Shown in pieces: positions 25,417 to 35,125 of a DNA stretch of 64,000 nucleotides (position 1 is the first letter of the stretch; the number at the start of each line of letters is the position of its first letter). The position numbers and the translations under genes were made by a program. Source of the DNA: Geomonas sp. Red32 (GTDB lineage Bacteria > Desulfobacterota > Desulfuromonadia > Geobacterales > Geobacteraceae); contig NZ_JAKLOY010000001.1 in NCBI RefSeq assembly GCF_023652955.1, forward strand, positions 806,001 to 870,000, written 5' to 3'. The notes under the pieces were generated by a model. The model saw only the letters and a list, made by a program, of their open reading frames with translations, made no database searches and was not told the origin of the DNA.

Positions 25417-27072
25417 GTGTCCGTGTCCATCATACCGCGTACCCAGTCCGCCTATGACTATCCGCTTTTGATCAAAAACCTTCTGTTTTGCCCGGTGCGG
25501 GACAACCCGGAACAGGTGATCGTGTACCGCGGGGCGCGCTACAGCTACCGCGAACTTCGCCGGCGGGTGCACCGGCTCGCCAACGCACTGACCGCCTTGG
25601 GGGTAAAGCAGGGGGATACCGTTGCCGTCATGGACTGGGATTCCCACCGCTACCTGGAATGTTTCTTCGCCGTGCCGATGATCGGAGCCATACTCCACAC
25701 CGTGAACGTCCGGCTCTCTCCGGAACAGATCCTCTACACCATCGATCACGCCGAAGACGACGTCCTGCTGGTCAACCGCGAGTTCCTCCCTACCCTGGAA
25801 CAGATCCGGGGCCGGATCGACACGGTCAGAAAGTATGTGCTCTTGAACGACGAGCTTTCCACCCCGGCCACGACCATCCCCTTCGAAGGAGAATACGAAG
25901 CACTGCTTGCCGCGGCTCCCGCCGAATTCGACTTCCCCGATTTCGACGAAAATGCGCGCGCCACCACCTTCTACAGCACCGGCACCACCGGCATGCCGAA
26001 GGGGGTCTATTTCAGCCACCGGCAACTGGTGCTGCACACCCTCGGCACCATGGCCGCCCTCGGGGCCAGTTCCGGACATGGCCGCCTTCACTGCGACGAC
26101 GTTTACATGCCGGTGACCCCCATGTTCCACGTGCACGCCTGGGGGCTCCCCTACGTCGCGACCATGCTGGGGGTGAAGCAGGTCTACCCGGGACGCTACG
26201 TCCCCGAGGTGCTGCTGGATCTCATCGAGCGGGAAAAGGTCACCTTCTCCCACTGCGTGCCGACCATCCTTCACATGCTGCTCAAACACCCGCTCGCCGA
26301 GCGGATCGACTTCAGCAACTGGAAGGTGATCATCGGCGGGGCCGCGTTCCCAAGGTCCTTGTGCATCGAGGCCCTGAAACGCGGCATCGACGCATTCACC
26401 GGATACGGCATGTCCGAGACCTGCCCCATCGTCACCCTCTCCCATCTGACGTCCGACATGCTCGAACTGAGTCCGGAGGAACAGGCGACCATCCGGTGCA
26501 AGACGGGGCGCAGCAACCCGCTGGTCGATCTCAGGGTGGTGGATGGCAACCTCACCGAACTTCCCAGTGACGACGCGAGCACCGGCGAGATCGTGCTGCG
26601 GGCTCCCTGGCTGACCCAGGGGTATCTGAAGGAGACCAAGTTTTCGGAAAGGCTCTGGGAAGGGGGGTGGCTGCACACCGGCGACGTCGCGGTGCGCGAC
26701 GAGCTCGGGTACGTGCGGATCACCGACCGGAGCAAGGATGTCATCAAGGTGGCCGGGGAATGGGTTTCCTCATTGGAAGTCGAGGATATCATCGCCCATC
26801 ATCCCGGGGTAGCCGAGGTGGCCGTCATCGCGACCCCCGACGCCAAATGGGGGGAACGCCCCCTGGCACTGGTGGTGCCCCGTCCGGAGAGCGGCTTGAC
26901 CAAGAAGGATATCACCAGCCATGTCAAGGAATACGCCGATACCGGGGTGGTGAACAAGCAGATCGTCCTTCTCAAGGTTCAGTTCGTCGAGGAGCTCGAA
27001 AAGACCAGCGTGGGGAAGATAAGCAAGATGAAGCTGAGGGAAAAATACAGCGGGGGGCTCAAGGCGCAGTAG
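25417..27072 (+). CDS. Acyl-CoA synthetase (fatty acid-CoA ligase, AMP-binding family)
   Basis: Activates a carboxylic or fatty acid to its CoA thioester through an acyl-adenylate. The 551-residue length suits the medium/long-chain (AlkK/FadD-like) group. Key motifs are the P-loop-like YSTGTTGMPKGV (about 188-199), the A5 motif GYGMSETCP, the A7 motif WLHTGDVAVRDELGYV with ITDRSKDVIKVAGEWVSSLE, and the catalytic Lys motif near the end (KTSVGKISKMKL). It starts at GTG 25417 behind AAGGGAG. The thioesterase at 27358 follows on the same strand but after a terminator. The exact substrate cannot be read from sequence. Confidence 0.94.
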   Translation: MSVSIIPRTQSAYDYPLLIKNLLFCPVRDNPEQVIVYRGARYSYRELRRRVHRLANALTALGVKQGDTVAVMDWDSHRYLECFFAVPMIGAILHTVNVRLSPEQILYTIDHAEDDVLLVNREFLPTLEQIRGRIDTVRKYVLLNDELSTPATTIPFEGEYEALLAAAPAEFDFPDFDENARATTFYSTGTTGMPKGVYFSHRQLVLHTLGTMAALGASSGHGRLHCDDVYMPVTPMFHVHAWGLPYVATMLGVKQVYPGRYVPEVLLDLIEREKVTFSHCVPTILHMLLKHPLAERIDFSNWKVIIGGAAFPRSLCIEALKRGIDAFTGYGMSETCPIVTLSHLTSDMLELSPEEQATIRCKTGRSNPLVDLRVVDGNLTELPSDDASTGEIVLRAPWLTQGYLKETKFSERLWEGGWLHTGDVAVRDELGYVRITDRSKDVIKVAGEWVSSLEVEDIIAHHPGVAEVAVIATPDAKWGERPLALVVPRPESGLTKKDITSHVKEYADTGVVNKQIVLLKVQFVEELEKTSVGKISKMKLREKYSGGLKAQ

Positions 27073-27102
27073 ACCCCGTCCACGGAGTCACGAAGAAGAA
27101 AA

Positions 27103-27137
27103 GAGCGGCAAGCACTGAGACTTGCCGCTCTTTTTTT
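27103..27137 (+). terminator. Rho-independent terminator after the acyl-CoA ligase
   Basis: GAGCGGCAAG (27103-27112) pairs with CTTGCCGCTC (27121-27130), followed by seven T residues. The stem is flanked by A-tracts on the left, so it may work in both directions. Confidence 0.9.
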
Positions 27138-27357
27138 CCAAGCGATTTTTCGTACATCTCTCCTCGGAACAACCGGGATCGGCACTCGTGTTGTATATTT
27201 TGTTATAACACCATGGCGTGCTAAATCGCGAAAGGCACGCGAGGAGATCCTGCTTCATGCTCCGGGCGAAGCCTCGACGGCAGAGGTCTCCTACCGCCCG
27301 TCCTCAGGGCCGGTGGGATTGCCTGAAGGGGTAAAAGGGACGAAAGGGGGACGCATT

Positions 27358-27771
27358 ATGAAGGAGTTGCCAGCCGGGTTGAAACACACCCTCAACTACC
27401 GGGTTCCCAGGGAGCGTACGGTGCCGTTTCTGTACCCGGAGTCGCCGTTCTTCGCAGTGATGCCGGAGGTTTTCGCCACCGGCTATCTGGTTGGATTCAT
27501 GGAGTGGGCCTGCATGGAGGCCCTGGCTCCCTATCTGGAGGAGGGCGAACGGACGGTGGGGACCATGATCAACGTCACCCATGAAGCCGCCACTCCCGCG
27601 GGAATGGAGGTATCGGCCACCGTTCGCCTCGTGGAGGTCGAAGGCAAGCGCACGGTCTGGGAGATCGAGGCCCGCGACGAGGTGGACGTAATAGCCCGCG
27701 GCCGCCACGAACGCTTCGCGATCGACTACGACAAGTTCACCAGGAAGGTGGCCGCCAAAAAAGGCGGGTGA
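27358..27771 (+). CDS. Thioesterase, hot-dog fold (FlK-like)
   Basis: A 137-residue protein with hot-dog thioesterase features resembling the fluoroacetyl-CoA thioesterase (FlK) group: VFATGYLVGFMEWACMEAL, with the acid residue in the long helix, and INVTHEAATPAGMEVSATV, which carries a candidate catalytic His, then the strands WEIEARDEVDVIARGRHER. Such proteins hydrolyse acyl-CoA thioesters. ATG 27358 has AAAGGGGG upstream; an earlier in-frame GTG/TTG has no ribosome site. It lies after an acyl-CoA ligase gene but has its own transcription unit. The substrate is unknown; the call rests on the motif pattern. Confidence 0.78.
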   Translation: MKELPAGLKHTLNYRVPRERTVPFLYPESPFFAVMPEVFATGYLVGFMEWACMEALAPYLEEGERTVGTMINVTHEAATPAGMEVSATVRLVEVEGKRTVWEIEARDEVDVIARGRHERFAIDYDKFTRKVAAKKGG

Positions 27772-27801
27772 TGCGGCTTGCGCTTAACGATGAGGGAGAT
27801 G

Positions 27802-27839
27802 AAAAGGGGACCGGGAATCTTGAGAGCCGGTCCCCTTTT
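27802..27839 (+). terminator. Rho-independent terminator after the thioesterase
   Basis: AAAAGGGGACCGG (27802-27814) pairs with CCGGTCCCCTTTT (27827-27839), 30 nt past the stop codon, with a T-run on the right. Confidence 0.88.
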
Positions 27840-28381
27840 CGATGCGGCTTGCGCGGCCGCGGCACCTACCGACCGCCGGGGAGGGCGGTCCATAGCTCCG
27901 CGATGTTGCCCGGCCTCCTATTTTTTGCAGAGGCTCGAGAATTTCTTGCGGAGGCTCATGCAGGATTGCGAACCGATTTTCTCGCGGGCTCGCCCCTTTC
28001 TCGGCGTGCCGGAACCCGTTCATCCCTTCCCAAACCCTATTTTTTGGTCGCTTCTCCCGTTTCTCTGCTTTCGGAGCCCTCCAGGCACGGTTTGGACACT
28101 CTGTATTTTTGCAACCGGCTCGGCAAAAGACGTCAGGGCGCCTGCAAAAGCGCTGAGCGCCGCGAAAAATATACCGCACCGAGGGGGGTGAACCTTCAGC
28201 ATCCGCCCCGGGGGGCGGGCGGCGCTCGCTGCACGTGCCCTGGCGGAACGCCAGCTGACGGGGCTAGTCGTTAAAAAAATTAAAAATATTTAAAGTAATA
28301 GAAACACCTGCCGACAAGGTTCTTATACGGCAAAGCAGGAAGAGCGATCTACCCCTGGAACAGGGAAAGGAGGCGGTACCT
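27840..28381. other. 540-bp region without a recognisable gene, long leader of the orphan gene
   Basis: Several frames are open because of base composition, but none has a ribosome site and a credible protein. Visible elements: two CCTATTTTTTG words (around 27906 and 28036), two GAGGCTC words, and an abrupt AT-rich block at 28266-28307 (GTTAAAAAAATTAAAAATAT). The latter could be an UP element or promoter for the gene at 28382, which has AAAGGAGGC 10 nt before its ATG. No known riboswitch consensus was matched. Confidence 0.45.
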
Positions 28382-29035
28382 ATGGCTGGAAACACGAAGT
28401 CCCAGATCACGCGCATGCCTCATCAAACCTTCATCAACTCGTTTGAGCCAACCGTCGAGGTGTACGTGAAACAAAACCCGATCGAAGGCCCGCTTCCCAA
28501 GGTCGTGAAGGGGCCCCCGGAACTAGGCGACATTTTCTATGGGTTCAAGACCGTGCAGAACGCGGCCCAGTCCAACGAAAACCTGGCGGTACTCCAAAGA
28601 AACGCCATGAGGGGAGTCGTCAACACCCACTTCATCAACTTCGTCGATTTCGTTTTGCTGGCGGCCAGAGAAGACGATGCCCTCCCGGTCAAGCTGAAGC
28701 TGGATTTTCTTCTTAAACCCGCCGGCACGAAAGCCTCCCTCAAGCTCCAGATGGAACGGCTGGTGCTGAAAGGTTTCGCGGTGTCCCCCCATCCCACCCT
28801 GGAGGGAACGGTGCTGTACAAGGCCGAGGGAGCGGTCAGGAGGGCCCTCGAGATCCAATATACCTACAGCGATCCCACCGTTGAAGCCAACTGGGCCCAC
28901 TTCAAGACCAGCGGCGGAAGTAAGGGGAGCGGGAGCGGGCTTGAGTCGGGCCGCCGCTGCAACTTCAGGGGGCGACAGGTGGGCAAGGACGAACACGGCG
29001 CCTGGAGCCGCCCGGTAAGCGTCATGATCCCGTGA
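28382..29035 (+). CDS. Hypothetical protein, unknown family
   Basis: A 217-residue soluble protein with no signal peptide or membrane segment. I do not recognise it. The central part (about 84-165) alternates hydrophobic residues (VVNTHFINFVDFVLLAAR, KLKLDFLLKPAGTKASLKLQ), suggesting beta structure, and the C-terminus is Gly/Ser- and Arg-rich (SGGSKGSGSGLESG). The ATG at 28382 has AAAGGAGGC upstream and a strong terminator follows, so it is a single-gene unit. The preceding 540 bp has an unusual AT-rich block. Coding status is supported by the ribosome site, terminator and codon use; no function is proposed. Confidence 0.7.
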   Translation: MAGNTKSQITRMPHQTFINSFEPTVEVYVKQNPIEGPLPKVVKGPPELGDIFYGFKTVQNAAQSNENLAVLQRNAMRGVVNTHFINFVDFVLLAAREDDALPVKLKLDFLLKPAGTKASLKLQMERLVLKGFAVSPHPTLEGTVLYKAEGAVRRALEIQYTYSDPTVEANWAHFKTSGGSKGSGSGLESGRRCNFRGRQVGKDEHGAWSRPVSVMIP

Positions 29036-29096
29036 CCGTATGGTTTAGTCTTATTCGTCCTTAGCATCACCCACCGCGTTGAAGACAGGCCTACCA

Positions 29097-29127
29097 GCCG
29101 CAACCAAACCAGGTTGCGGCTTTTTTT
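29097..29127 (+). terminator. Rho-independent terminator after the orphan gene
   Basis: GCCGCAACC (29097-29105) pairs with GGTTGCGGC (29112-29120), followed by seven T residues. Confidence 0.92.
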
Positions 29128-29373
29128 ATTCCAGACCAGCCGCTTTCTCTCACCGGGCCTGCTGGTACCGGGCAAAAGATAAAAATTTTAAATTCTTAAC
29201 AGTGTCCGGGGCAGACTCTGCTGCAATCTATCCCGTTAGAGCTAGACTTTGTGAGTATGCCTGCGTCCTGTCTGACAGTGAGCAAGGCCGCCGGAACAAT
29301 CTCAGCGTGGCGGGAAGAGAAAGGGGCCGGCGGAGTGTGGCAGGGTAGCGGATGCCGTTTGGAGGATTGTGCT
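29128..29373. other. Upstream region of the export operon
   Basis: No gene seen. AT-rich sequence at 29179-29200 (AAAAATTTTAAATTC) probably contributes to the promoter. The rest is GC-rich leader ending in GGAGGATTGTGCT before the ATG at 29374. Operator-like elements were not recognised. Confidence 0.4.
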
Positions 29374-30447
29374 ATGACGACTCGGCAAAAGAGAGTGGTA
29401 CTCGCCATCTCAGCGGTCATCGCCGGCGGCCTCGCCGGGTGGATCGCCTGGCAGAAATTCGGCATGCGGGATGACAGCAACGCCCTGGTCAGCGGCAACG
29501 GACGGATCGAGGCGACGGAGATCGAGGTGGCGGCCAAGATCGCCGGCCGGGTCCGTGAAGTCGCGGTCCGGGAAGGCGATCTGGTCGTGGCTGGGCAGGT
29601 CGTCGCCTCCATGGACACCGAAAACATGGAGGCCCACCTCCGCCAGGCCAAGGCGCAACTGAAGCTGTCCGAACACGCGGTCGTGACCGCGCAAAGCCAG
29701 CTCGCCCAGAGGGAGAGCGAGAAACAGGCAGTCCTGGCACTGGTCCGGCAGCGCGAGGCGGAGCTCGTGAATGCCCGCCAGCACGCCTCCCGTTCCGCAG
29801 CCCTGGCCGAGAAAGGAGCCGCGTCCCGGCAGTCGGCCGACGACGACGTCTCGCGTCTGGCCAGCGTTGAAGCGGCCATCGCCGCCGCACGAGCCCAGGC
29901 CGCCGCCGCCGAAGCGGCCGTAACAACCGCCAGGAGCCAGATCTCCGGGGTCGAGTCCGGGGTCGAGGCGGCCCGGGCGGTAGTCGCGGGAATCGAGGCC
30001 GATCTCAAGGACAGCGCCCTCAAGACCCCCCGCAGCGGACGGGTGCAGTACCTGGTGACACAGCCGGGCGAGGTGGTCGGCGCGGGAGGCCGGGTTCTGA
30101 ATCTGGTCGACCTGACCGACGTCTACATGACCTTCTTCCTTCCCACCACCGCGGCGGGACGGGTTCCGCTCGGCAGCGAGGTGCGGCTCACCCTCGATGC
30201 CGCTCCCGGCTTCGTGATTCCGGCCAAGGTCTCCTTCGTGGCCGACGTCGCCCAGTTCACCCCGAAGACCGTCGAGACCGCCTCCGAGCGCGAGAAGCTC
30301 ATGTTCCGGGTGCGGGCCCACATCCCCGTCGACCTCCTCCAGAAAAACATCGCCCGGGTGAAGACCGGGCTCCCCGGAGTCGCTTTCGTCAAGCTCGATC
30401 CCGCGGCGCCGTGGCCCGCCCGCCTGCAGGTGAGGGTCCCGCAGTGA
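29374..30447 (+). CDS. HlyD-family membrane fusion protein
   Basis: Periplasmic adaptor of an export system, 357 residues. An N-terminal anchor helix (about 8-27) precedes a split lipoyl domain ([19 protein letters not shown], then [18 protein letters not shown]), a long alpha-helical hairpin of about 140 residues rich in Ala/Gln/Glu, the second lipoyl half ([20 protein letters not shown]) and a beta-barrel domain. ATG 29374 has TTTGGAGG upstream. It overlaps the following ABC gene by 4 nt (GTGA), as in YhiI-type operons. It probably links the inner-membrane ABC exporter to an outer-membrane channel not seen here. Confidence 0.92.
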   Translation: MTTRQKRVVLAISAVIAGGLAGWIAWQKFGMRDDSNALVSGNGRIEATEIEVAAKIAGRVREVAVREGDLVVAGQVVASMDTENMEAHLRQAKAQLKLSEHAVVTAQSQLAQRESEKQAVLALVRQREAELVNARQHASRSAALAEKGAASRQSADDDVSRLASVEAAIAAARAQAAAAEAAVTTARSQISGVESGVEAARAVVAGIEADLKDSALKTPRSGRVQYLVTQPGEVVGAGGRVLNLVDLTDVYMTFFLPTTAAGRVPLGSEVRLTLDAAPGFVIPAKVSFVADVAQFTPKTVETASEREKLMFRVRAHIPVDLLQKNIARVKTGLPGVAFVKLDPAAPWPARLQVRVPQ

Positions 30448-33272
30448 ACGCGGACGGCGCCACCGGTACGAGCATGACGTGCCCCCCGGTGGCAACTCTT
30501 TCCGGCGTCACCCTGCGCTACGGCGGCACCATCGCCCTCGAATCCGTCGAACTGGAGATCCCCGCCGGCTGCATGGCCGGGATCATCGGGCCGGATGGGG
30601 TTGGCAAGTCGACCCTGTTGTCGCTTATCGCGGGCTCCCGAGCGGTGCAGGGGGGGCGGGTCGAGGTGCTCGGCGGGAATATGGCCGACGCCCGGCATCG
30701 CAGTGCGGTCTGCCCCCGCATCGCCTACATGCCGCAGGGGCTCGGCAAGAACCTTTACCCGACCCTCTCCGTCTTCGAAAACGTCGATTTCTTCGCACGG
30801 CTCTTCGGCCACGGCCGCCGGGAAAGGGAGCGGCGCATCGGCGAACTCCTCGCCGCGACCGGGCTCGCCCCCTTCGCCAGCCGCCCGGCCGGCAAGCTTT
30901 CCGGAGGGATGAAGCAGAAACTGGGGCTTTGCTGCGCGCTGATTCACGACCCGGACCTGCTGGTCCTGGACGAACCCACCACCGGCGTCGATCCCCTATC
31001 GCGCCGGCAGTTCTGGGAACTCGTCGACCGGATCCGGAGGGGGCGCGAGGGGATGAGCGTGCTCGTCGCCACCGCGTACATGGAAGAGGCTGCCCGCTTC
31101 GACTGGCTGGTGGCCATGAACGCCGGGGGCATCCTCGCTACCGGGACGCCGTCCGGACTCCTGGAACGGGCCGGAGCCTCCTCTCTGGAAGAGGCCTTCA
31201 TCGCCCTCCTCCCCAGCGCTCAGCGCGAGGGACACCACCCCATCCATATTCCGCCCCGTAGCGACGACCCTGACGGCGCCGCGGTGATCGAGGCCCACGG
31301 CCTCACCATGCGCTTCGGCGGCTTCGTCGCCGTCGATCACGTCAGCTTCAGCATCGGGCGCGGAGAGATCTTCGGCTTCCTCGGCTCCAACGGCTGCGGC
31401 AAGACCACCACCATGAAGATGCTCACCGGCCTGCTGGAAGCAAGCGAGGGAAGCGCCTCCCTCTTCGGTCAGCCGGTCGACCCTCACGACCTCGACACCC
31501 GCCGCCGTGTCGGTTACATGTCCCAATCCTTTTCCCTCTACACCGAACTGACGGTCCGCCAGAACCTGGTGCTGCACGCCCGCCTGTTCCGGATTCCCCG
31601 AGAGCGGATCGAGCCGAGGGTGCAGGAGATGGCCGAGCGCTTCGGCCTCGAAGCCGTTATGGACGCCCTTCCCGAGTCGCTTCCGCTGGGGCAGCGCCAG
31701 CGCTTGTCGCTCGCGGTGGCGATGATCCACGGGCCGGAGATGCTCATCCTCGACGAGCCGACCTCCGGGGTGGACCCGGTGGCGCGGGACGCTTTCTGGC
31801 AGATCATGATCGATCTGGCGCGCCGGGACCGGGTCACCATCTTCATCTCCACCCACTTCATGAACGAGGCGGAGCGGTGCGACCGAATCTCCCTGATGCA
31901 TGCCGGCCGCGTGCTGGTGAGCGATGCCCCCCAGGCCCTGATCGGCTCGCGGGGGGCCGCCACGCTGGAACAGGCCTTCATCGGCTACCTGGAGGAAGCG
32001 AGCAGCGCCACGTTATCCGCGGAAACGGAGGTGGCCGCGGAAAAGATCGAGGCGGGAGGGACCGCTGCGTCGACGCCGGCCGGACGCGCAGGGGAACCGG
32101 CCCCGGCTCCCGGCTCCGCCAAGCGGACCGCTTCGGCACCGGGCGGCTTCAGCCTGCGGCGGCTCTACAGCTACACCCGCCGCGAATCGCTGGAGTTGCG
32201 CCGCGATCCGATCCGGCTCACCCTTGCCCTGGCCGGGAGCATGATACTGATGCTGGTGATGGGATACGGGATCAACCTCGACGTGGAGAATCTGGCCTTT
32301 GCCTCGCTGGACCTGGACCAGACCACGCTCAGCCGCGACTACCTCGACAACATCTCCGGCTCGCGTTACTTCAGCCGGCGCCCGCCGATAAAAGACTATG
32401 CCGACCTGGACCGGCGCATGCGGTCCGGGGAGATCAGCCTGGCGGTCGAGATTCCCCCCGGGTTTGCCCGCGACCTCAAGCGCGGCACCCCCGTCTCGGT
32501 GGGGGCATGGATCGACGGCGCCATGCCGACCCGGGGCGAGACCGTACGCGGCTACGTGCAGGGGATGCACGCCCACTGGCTCGCAACCCAGGCCCGGCAG
32601 CGCACCACCACCGTTGCCGCCCCGCCCTTGGCCGTCATCGAAACCCGCTTCCGCTACAACCCCGACGTCAAAAGCCTCCCCGCCATGGCGCCGGGAATGA
32701 TCCCCCTGCTGCTGATGCTGATCCCGGCCATGCTGACCGCCCTCTCGGTGGTGCGCGAGAAGGAGCTCGGCTCCATCGTCAACCTGTACGTGACGCCGGT
32801 CACCCGGCTGGAATTTCTCCTCGGCAAGCAGATCCCCTACCTCGCGGTCACCATGCTGAACTTCGCGCTGCTGGTCTGCCTCACCGTTTTTGCGTTCGGC
32901 ATCCCGATCAAGGGTAGCCTCGCCACCCTCACCTTCGCGGCCCTCCTCTACGCGGGCGTTGCCACCGGGTTCGGTCTCGTGGTCTCTGCCTTCATGCGGA
33001 CCCAGGTCGCCGCGCTGTTCGGAACGGCCGTTTTGAGCATCCTCCCCGCCATCCAGTTCTCCGGCATGATCGAACCGGTCTCTTCGCTGGAGGGGATCGG
33101 CGCGTTCATCGGCAGGTGGTATCCCACCACCCATTTCCTCGTGGTGGTACGGGGCGTTGTTTCCAAAGGGCTCGGCTTTCAGGAACTGCGGGCGGCGTTT
33201 CCCCCACTGCTGATCTCCGGGCCGCTGCTGATCGCCTTGGGCGTGGTGTTTCTCAAAAAACAGGACCGCTGA
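30444..33272 (+). CDS. ABC exporter with two ATPase domains fused to a permease (RbbA/YhiH-like)
   Basis: A 942-residue fusion. ATPase domain 1 (about 15-235) has Walker [10 protein letters not shown], signature [10 protein letters not shown] and Walker [14 protein letters not shown]. ATPase domain 2 (about 275-500) has GSNGCGKTT, the altered signature [10 protein letters not shown] and [12 protein letters not shown]. An Ala/Glu/Pro linker (about 510-565) leads to an ABC-2 permease (about 570-942) with TM1 at [19 protein letters not shown], a large extracytoplasmic loop and five C-terminal helices. GTG 30444 sits in a GTGA overlap with the adaptor gene and has AGGTGAGGG upstream. The fold resembles E. 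coli RbbA, but with HlyD and ABC-2 neighbours export is the likelier job. Confidence 0.93.
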   Translation: MNADGATGTSMTCPPVATLSGVTLRYGGTIALESVELEIPAGCMAGIIGPDGVGKSTLLSLIAGSRAVQGGRVEVLGGNMADARHRSAVCPRIAYMPQGLGKNLYPTLSVFENVDFFARLFGHGRRERERRIGELLAATGLAPFASRPAGKLSGGMKQKLGLCCALIHDPDLLVLDEPTTGVDPLSRRQFWELVDRIRRGREGMSVLVATAYMEEAARFDWLVAMNAGGILATGTPSGLLERAGASSLEEAFIALLPSAQREGHHPIHIPPRSDDPDGAAVIEAHGLTMRFGGFVAVDHVSFSIGRGEIFGFLGSNGCGKTTTMKMLTGLLEASEGSASLFGQPVDPHDLDTRRRVGYMSQSFSLYTELTVRQNLVLHARLFRIPRERIEPRVQEMAERFGLEAVMDALPESLPLGQRQRLSLAVAMIHGPEMLILDEPTSGVDPVARDAFWQIMIDLARRDRVTIFISTHFMNEAERCDRISLMHAGRVLVSDAPQALIGSRGAATLEQAFIGYLEEASSATLSAETEVAAEKIEAGGTAASTPAGRAGEPAPAPGSAKRTASAPGGFSLRRLYSYTRRESLELRRDPIRLTLALAGSMILMLVMGYGINLDVENLAFASLDLDQTTLSRDYLDNISGSRYFSRRPPIKDYADLDRRMRSGEISLAVEIPPGFARDLKRGTPVSVGAWIDGAMPTRGETVRGYVQGMHAHWLATQARQRTTTVAAPPLAVIETRFRYNPDVKSLPAMAPGMIPLLLMLIPAMLTALSVVREKELGSIVNLYVTPVTRLEFLLGKQIPYLAVTMLNFALLVCLTVFAFGIPIKGSLATLTFAALLYAGVATGFGLVVSAFMRTQVAALFGTAVLSILPAIQFSGMIEPVSSLEGIGAFIGRWYPTTHFLVVVRGVVSKGLGFQELRAAFPPLLISGPLLIALGVVFLKKQDR

Positions 33273-33274
33273 CA

Positions 33275-34396
33275 ATGAGCGCCGCCAACGTCGTACATCT
33301 CGGGGTAAAAGAGCTGCGGAGCATGCTGCGCGATCCGATCATGGACGTGCTCATCGTCTACGTGTTCACCGTGGCGATCTATGCCTTTGCCACCGCCATA
33401 CCGGACACCCTGCACAAGGCGCCCCTCGCCATCGTGGACGAGGACCGCTCCCAGCTCTCGGCCGAGCTCGCCGATGCGTTCTACCCCCCGCTGTTTCTCA
33501 AACCGCGGATCACCACCTTGGCGGAGATGGACGCCCGGATGGATGCCGGTGCCGACACCTTCGCGCTGCTCATTCCTCCCGGCTTCCAGCGCGATGTTTT
33601 GGCCGGGAGGAGCCCCGGCCTGCTACTCAACGTGGACGCCACCCGGATGACTCAGGCCTTTGCCGGAAGCGGCTACATACAGGAGATCGTAAATGGCGAG
33701 ATCCGGGCCTTCGTGCAGCGGCACCGGTCGGTGGCGGCGTACCCGGCCGACCTCGCCATGCGGGTGCGTTTCAACCCCCAGGCGAACAAATCGTGGTTCA
33801 GCGCGGTAATGGAGCTCATCAACAACATCACCCTCCTCTCCATCGCGCTAACCGGAGCGGCGCTGATCCGGGAGCGGGAGCACGGGACGGTGGAGCATCT
33901 GCTGGTGATGCCGGTGACTCCCTTCGAGATCATGGCGGGAAAGGTGTGGTCCATGGCCCTGGTGGTGCTGGTGGGATCGGTTTTGTCGCTTCTTTTGGTG
34001 GTCCACGGGGTGATCGGGGTGCCGATCGAAGGGTCCATCCCCCTATTCGTCACCGGAACGGCGCTGCACCTTTTCGCCACCACCGCGCTCGGGATTTTCC
34101 TCGGCACCGTCGCCCGCTCCATGCCGCAGTTCGGCCTTTTGCTGATGCTGGTGCTGCTGCCGCTGGAGATCCTTTCCGGGAGCGTCACCCCGCGGGAGAG
34201 CATGCCCGCCTTCGTTCAGGTCATCATGCTTGCCGCGCCAACCACTCATTTCGTGCTCCTGGCGCAGGCCATCCTCTACCGGGGTGCCGGGTTTGCGGTA
34301 GTGTGGCCACAGTTCGCCGCGCTGGCGGTGATCGGGACGATCCTCTTCGCCCTCGCCCTGGCGCGATTCAGAAAAACGATCGCGACCATGGTGTGA
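33275..34396 (+). CDS. ABC-2 type transporter permease (YhhJ-like)
   Basis: A 373-residue inner-membrane permease of the ABC-2 group. TM1 (about 21-41, IMDVLIVYVFTVAIYAFATA) is followed by a periplasmic domain of about 130 residues (KAPLAIVDEDRSQLS...) and five or six C-terminal helices, with the family segment IREREHGTVEHLLVMPVTPFEI. ATG 33275 lies 2 nt after the upstream stop; continuing the frame upstream overlaps the fusion gene without a ribosome site. It probably pairs with the permease half of the fused protein to form the exporter. Confidence 0.93.
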   Translation: MSAANVVHLGVKELRSMLRDPIMDVLIVYVFTVAIYAFATAIPDTLHKAPLAIVDEDRSQLSAELADAFYPPLFLKPRITTLAEMDARMDAGADTFALLIPPGFQRDVLAGRSPGLLLNVDATRMTQAFAGSGYIQEIVNGEIRAFVQRHRSVAAYPADLAMRVRFNPQANKSWFSAVMELINNITLLSIALTGAALIREREHGTVEHLLVMPVTPFEIMAGKVWSMALVVLVGSVLSLLLVVHGVIGVPIEGSIPLFVTGTALHLFATTALGIFLGTVARSMPQFGLLLMLVLLPLEILSGSVTPRESMPAFVQVIMLAAPTTHFVLLAQAILYRGAGFAVVWPQFAALAVIGTILFALALARFRKTIATMV

Positions 34397-34408
34397 CGCT
34401 TCAACGGA

Positions 34409-34442
34409 AAAAGGCCGGGAGTCGTAAGCTCCCGGCCTTTTC
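34409..34442. terminator. Bidirectional Rho-independent terminator
   Basis: AAAAGGCCGGGAG at 34409-34421 pairs with CTCCCGGCCTTTT at 34429-34441. It lies between the export operon on the plus strand and the acetyltransferase on the minus strand. Confidence 0.88.
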
Positions 34443-34476
34443 CGTACTTTTGCGCGAAGGATCGCATCGCGACTCC

Positions 34477-34965
34477 CTAGCGCGGCAGCAGCAGTTGCCA
34501 GTACCCGACATCGAGCCACTGTCCAAACTTCCAGCCCACTTCCCGGAATTCGCCTATTTTCTTGAAACCCACTTTTTCATGCAGGGCGATGCTGGCTTGA
34601 TTGGGAACGGTGATCCCGGCGATGACGGCATGGACCTGCGTGGATTTCAGCTGTGCCAGCAGTTCTCCATAAAGGAGCGTTCCCAAACCGCGCCCGGTTG
34701 CCGAAGCATCGAGATAGATGCTGCTCTCCACGGTGAAGCGGTAGGCCGAACGCCCTTTCCATTTGCCGGCATAGGCGTATCCGCGGATCCCCCCCTCGTC
34801 CTCATAGACCACCCACGGATAGTCCCGCGTGTACTCCTCGATACGGGCCGCCATCTCCGCGGCGGTGAGGGGCTCCTCCTCGAAGGTGATCGGTGTGTTC
34901 ACGATGTAGTGGTTGTAGATACGGCAGATCGCCTCGGCATCGTCTTTCGTTACGCTTCGAATCAC
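34477..34965 (-). CDS. GNAT-family N-acetyltransferase (phosphinothricin acetyltransferase-like)
   Basis: A 162-residue acetyltransferase. It has the N-terminal IRSVTKDDAEAICRIYNHYI and TPITFEEEPLTAAEMAARIE pattern of the Pat/Bar (YncA) subgroup, WVVYEDEGGIRGYAYAGKWKGRSAYRFTVE, the acetyl-CoA-binding GRGLGTLLYGELL, and the C-terminal NQASIALHEKVGFKKIGEFREVGWKFGQWLDV. This group acetylates phosphinothricin, methionine sulfoximine or related amines. ATG 34965 has GGGAGGGG upstream. It is a single gene, convergent with the export operon. Confidence 0.93.
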   Translation of the reverse strand: MIRSVTKDDAEAICRIYNHYIVNTPITFEEEPLTAAEMAARIEEYTRDYPWVVYEDEGGIRGYAYAGKWKGRSAYRFTVESSIYLDASATGRGLGTLLYGELLAQLKSTQVHAVIAGITVPNQASIALHEKVGFKKIGEFREVGWKFGQWLDVGYWQLLLPR

Positions 34966-35125
34966 CCGCCCCTCCCGTCATGAAGTTGCTCCGGCTGGGT
35001 CCCCAATCGCCTCATGGGGTACCTTGTCCCCACCTTGTACATGAGATCGTTGACAGACTCAAGAGGCGATGCCGGTTTCCCGCCTCGGGGCAGCGGGAAA
35101 ATGCGGAGAGACTGCACCGGGGCGA

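Noticed and set aside
27778-28191. A 137-codon plus-strand frame after the thioesterase
   Set aside because: It starts before a strong terminator, has no ribosome site, and its translation has no recognisable fold or family.
28310-28380. Possible cyclic di-GMP (GEMM) riboswitch suggested by GGCAAAGC
   Set aside because: The other conserved GEMM segments (the GGUGACGCAAAGCC core and the tetraloop-receptor partner) are absent.
29203-29373. Possible cobalamin riboswitch before the export operon
   Set aside because: No B12-box-like GCCACTG or equivalent paired elements could be found.
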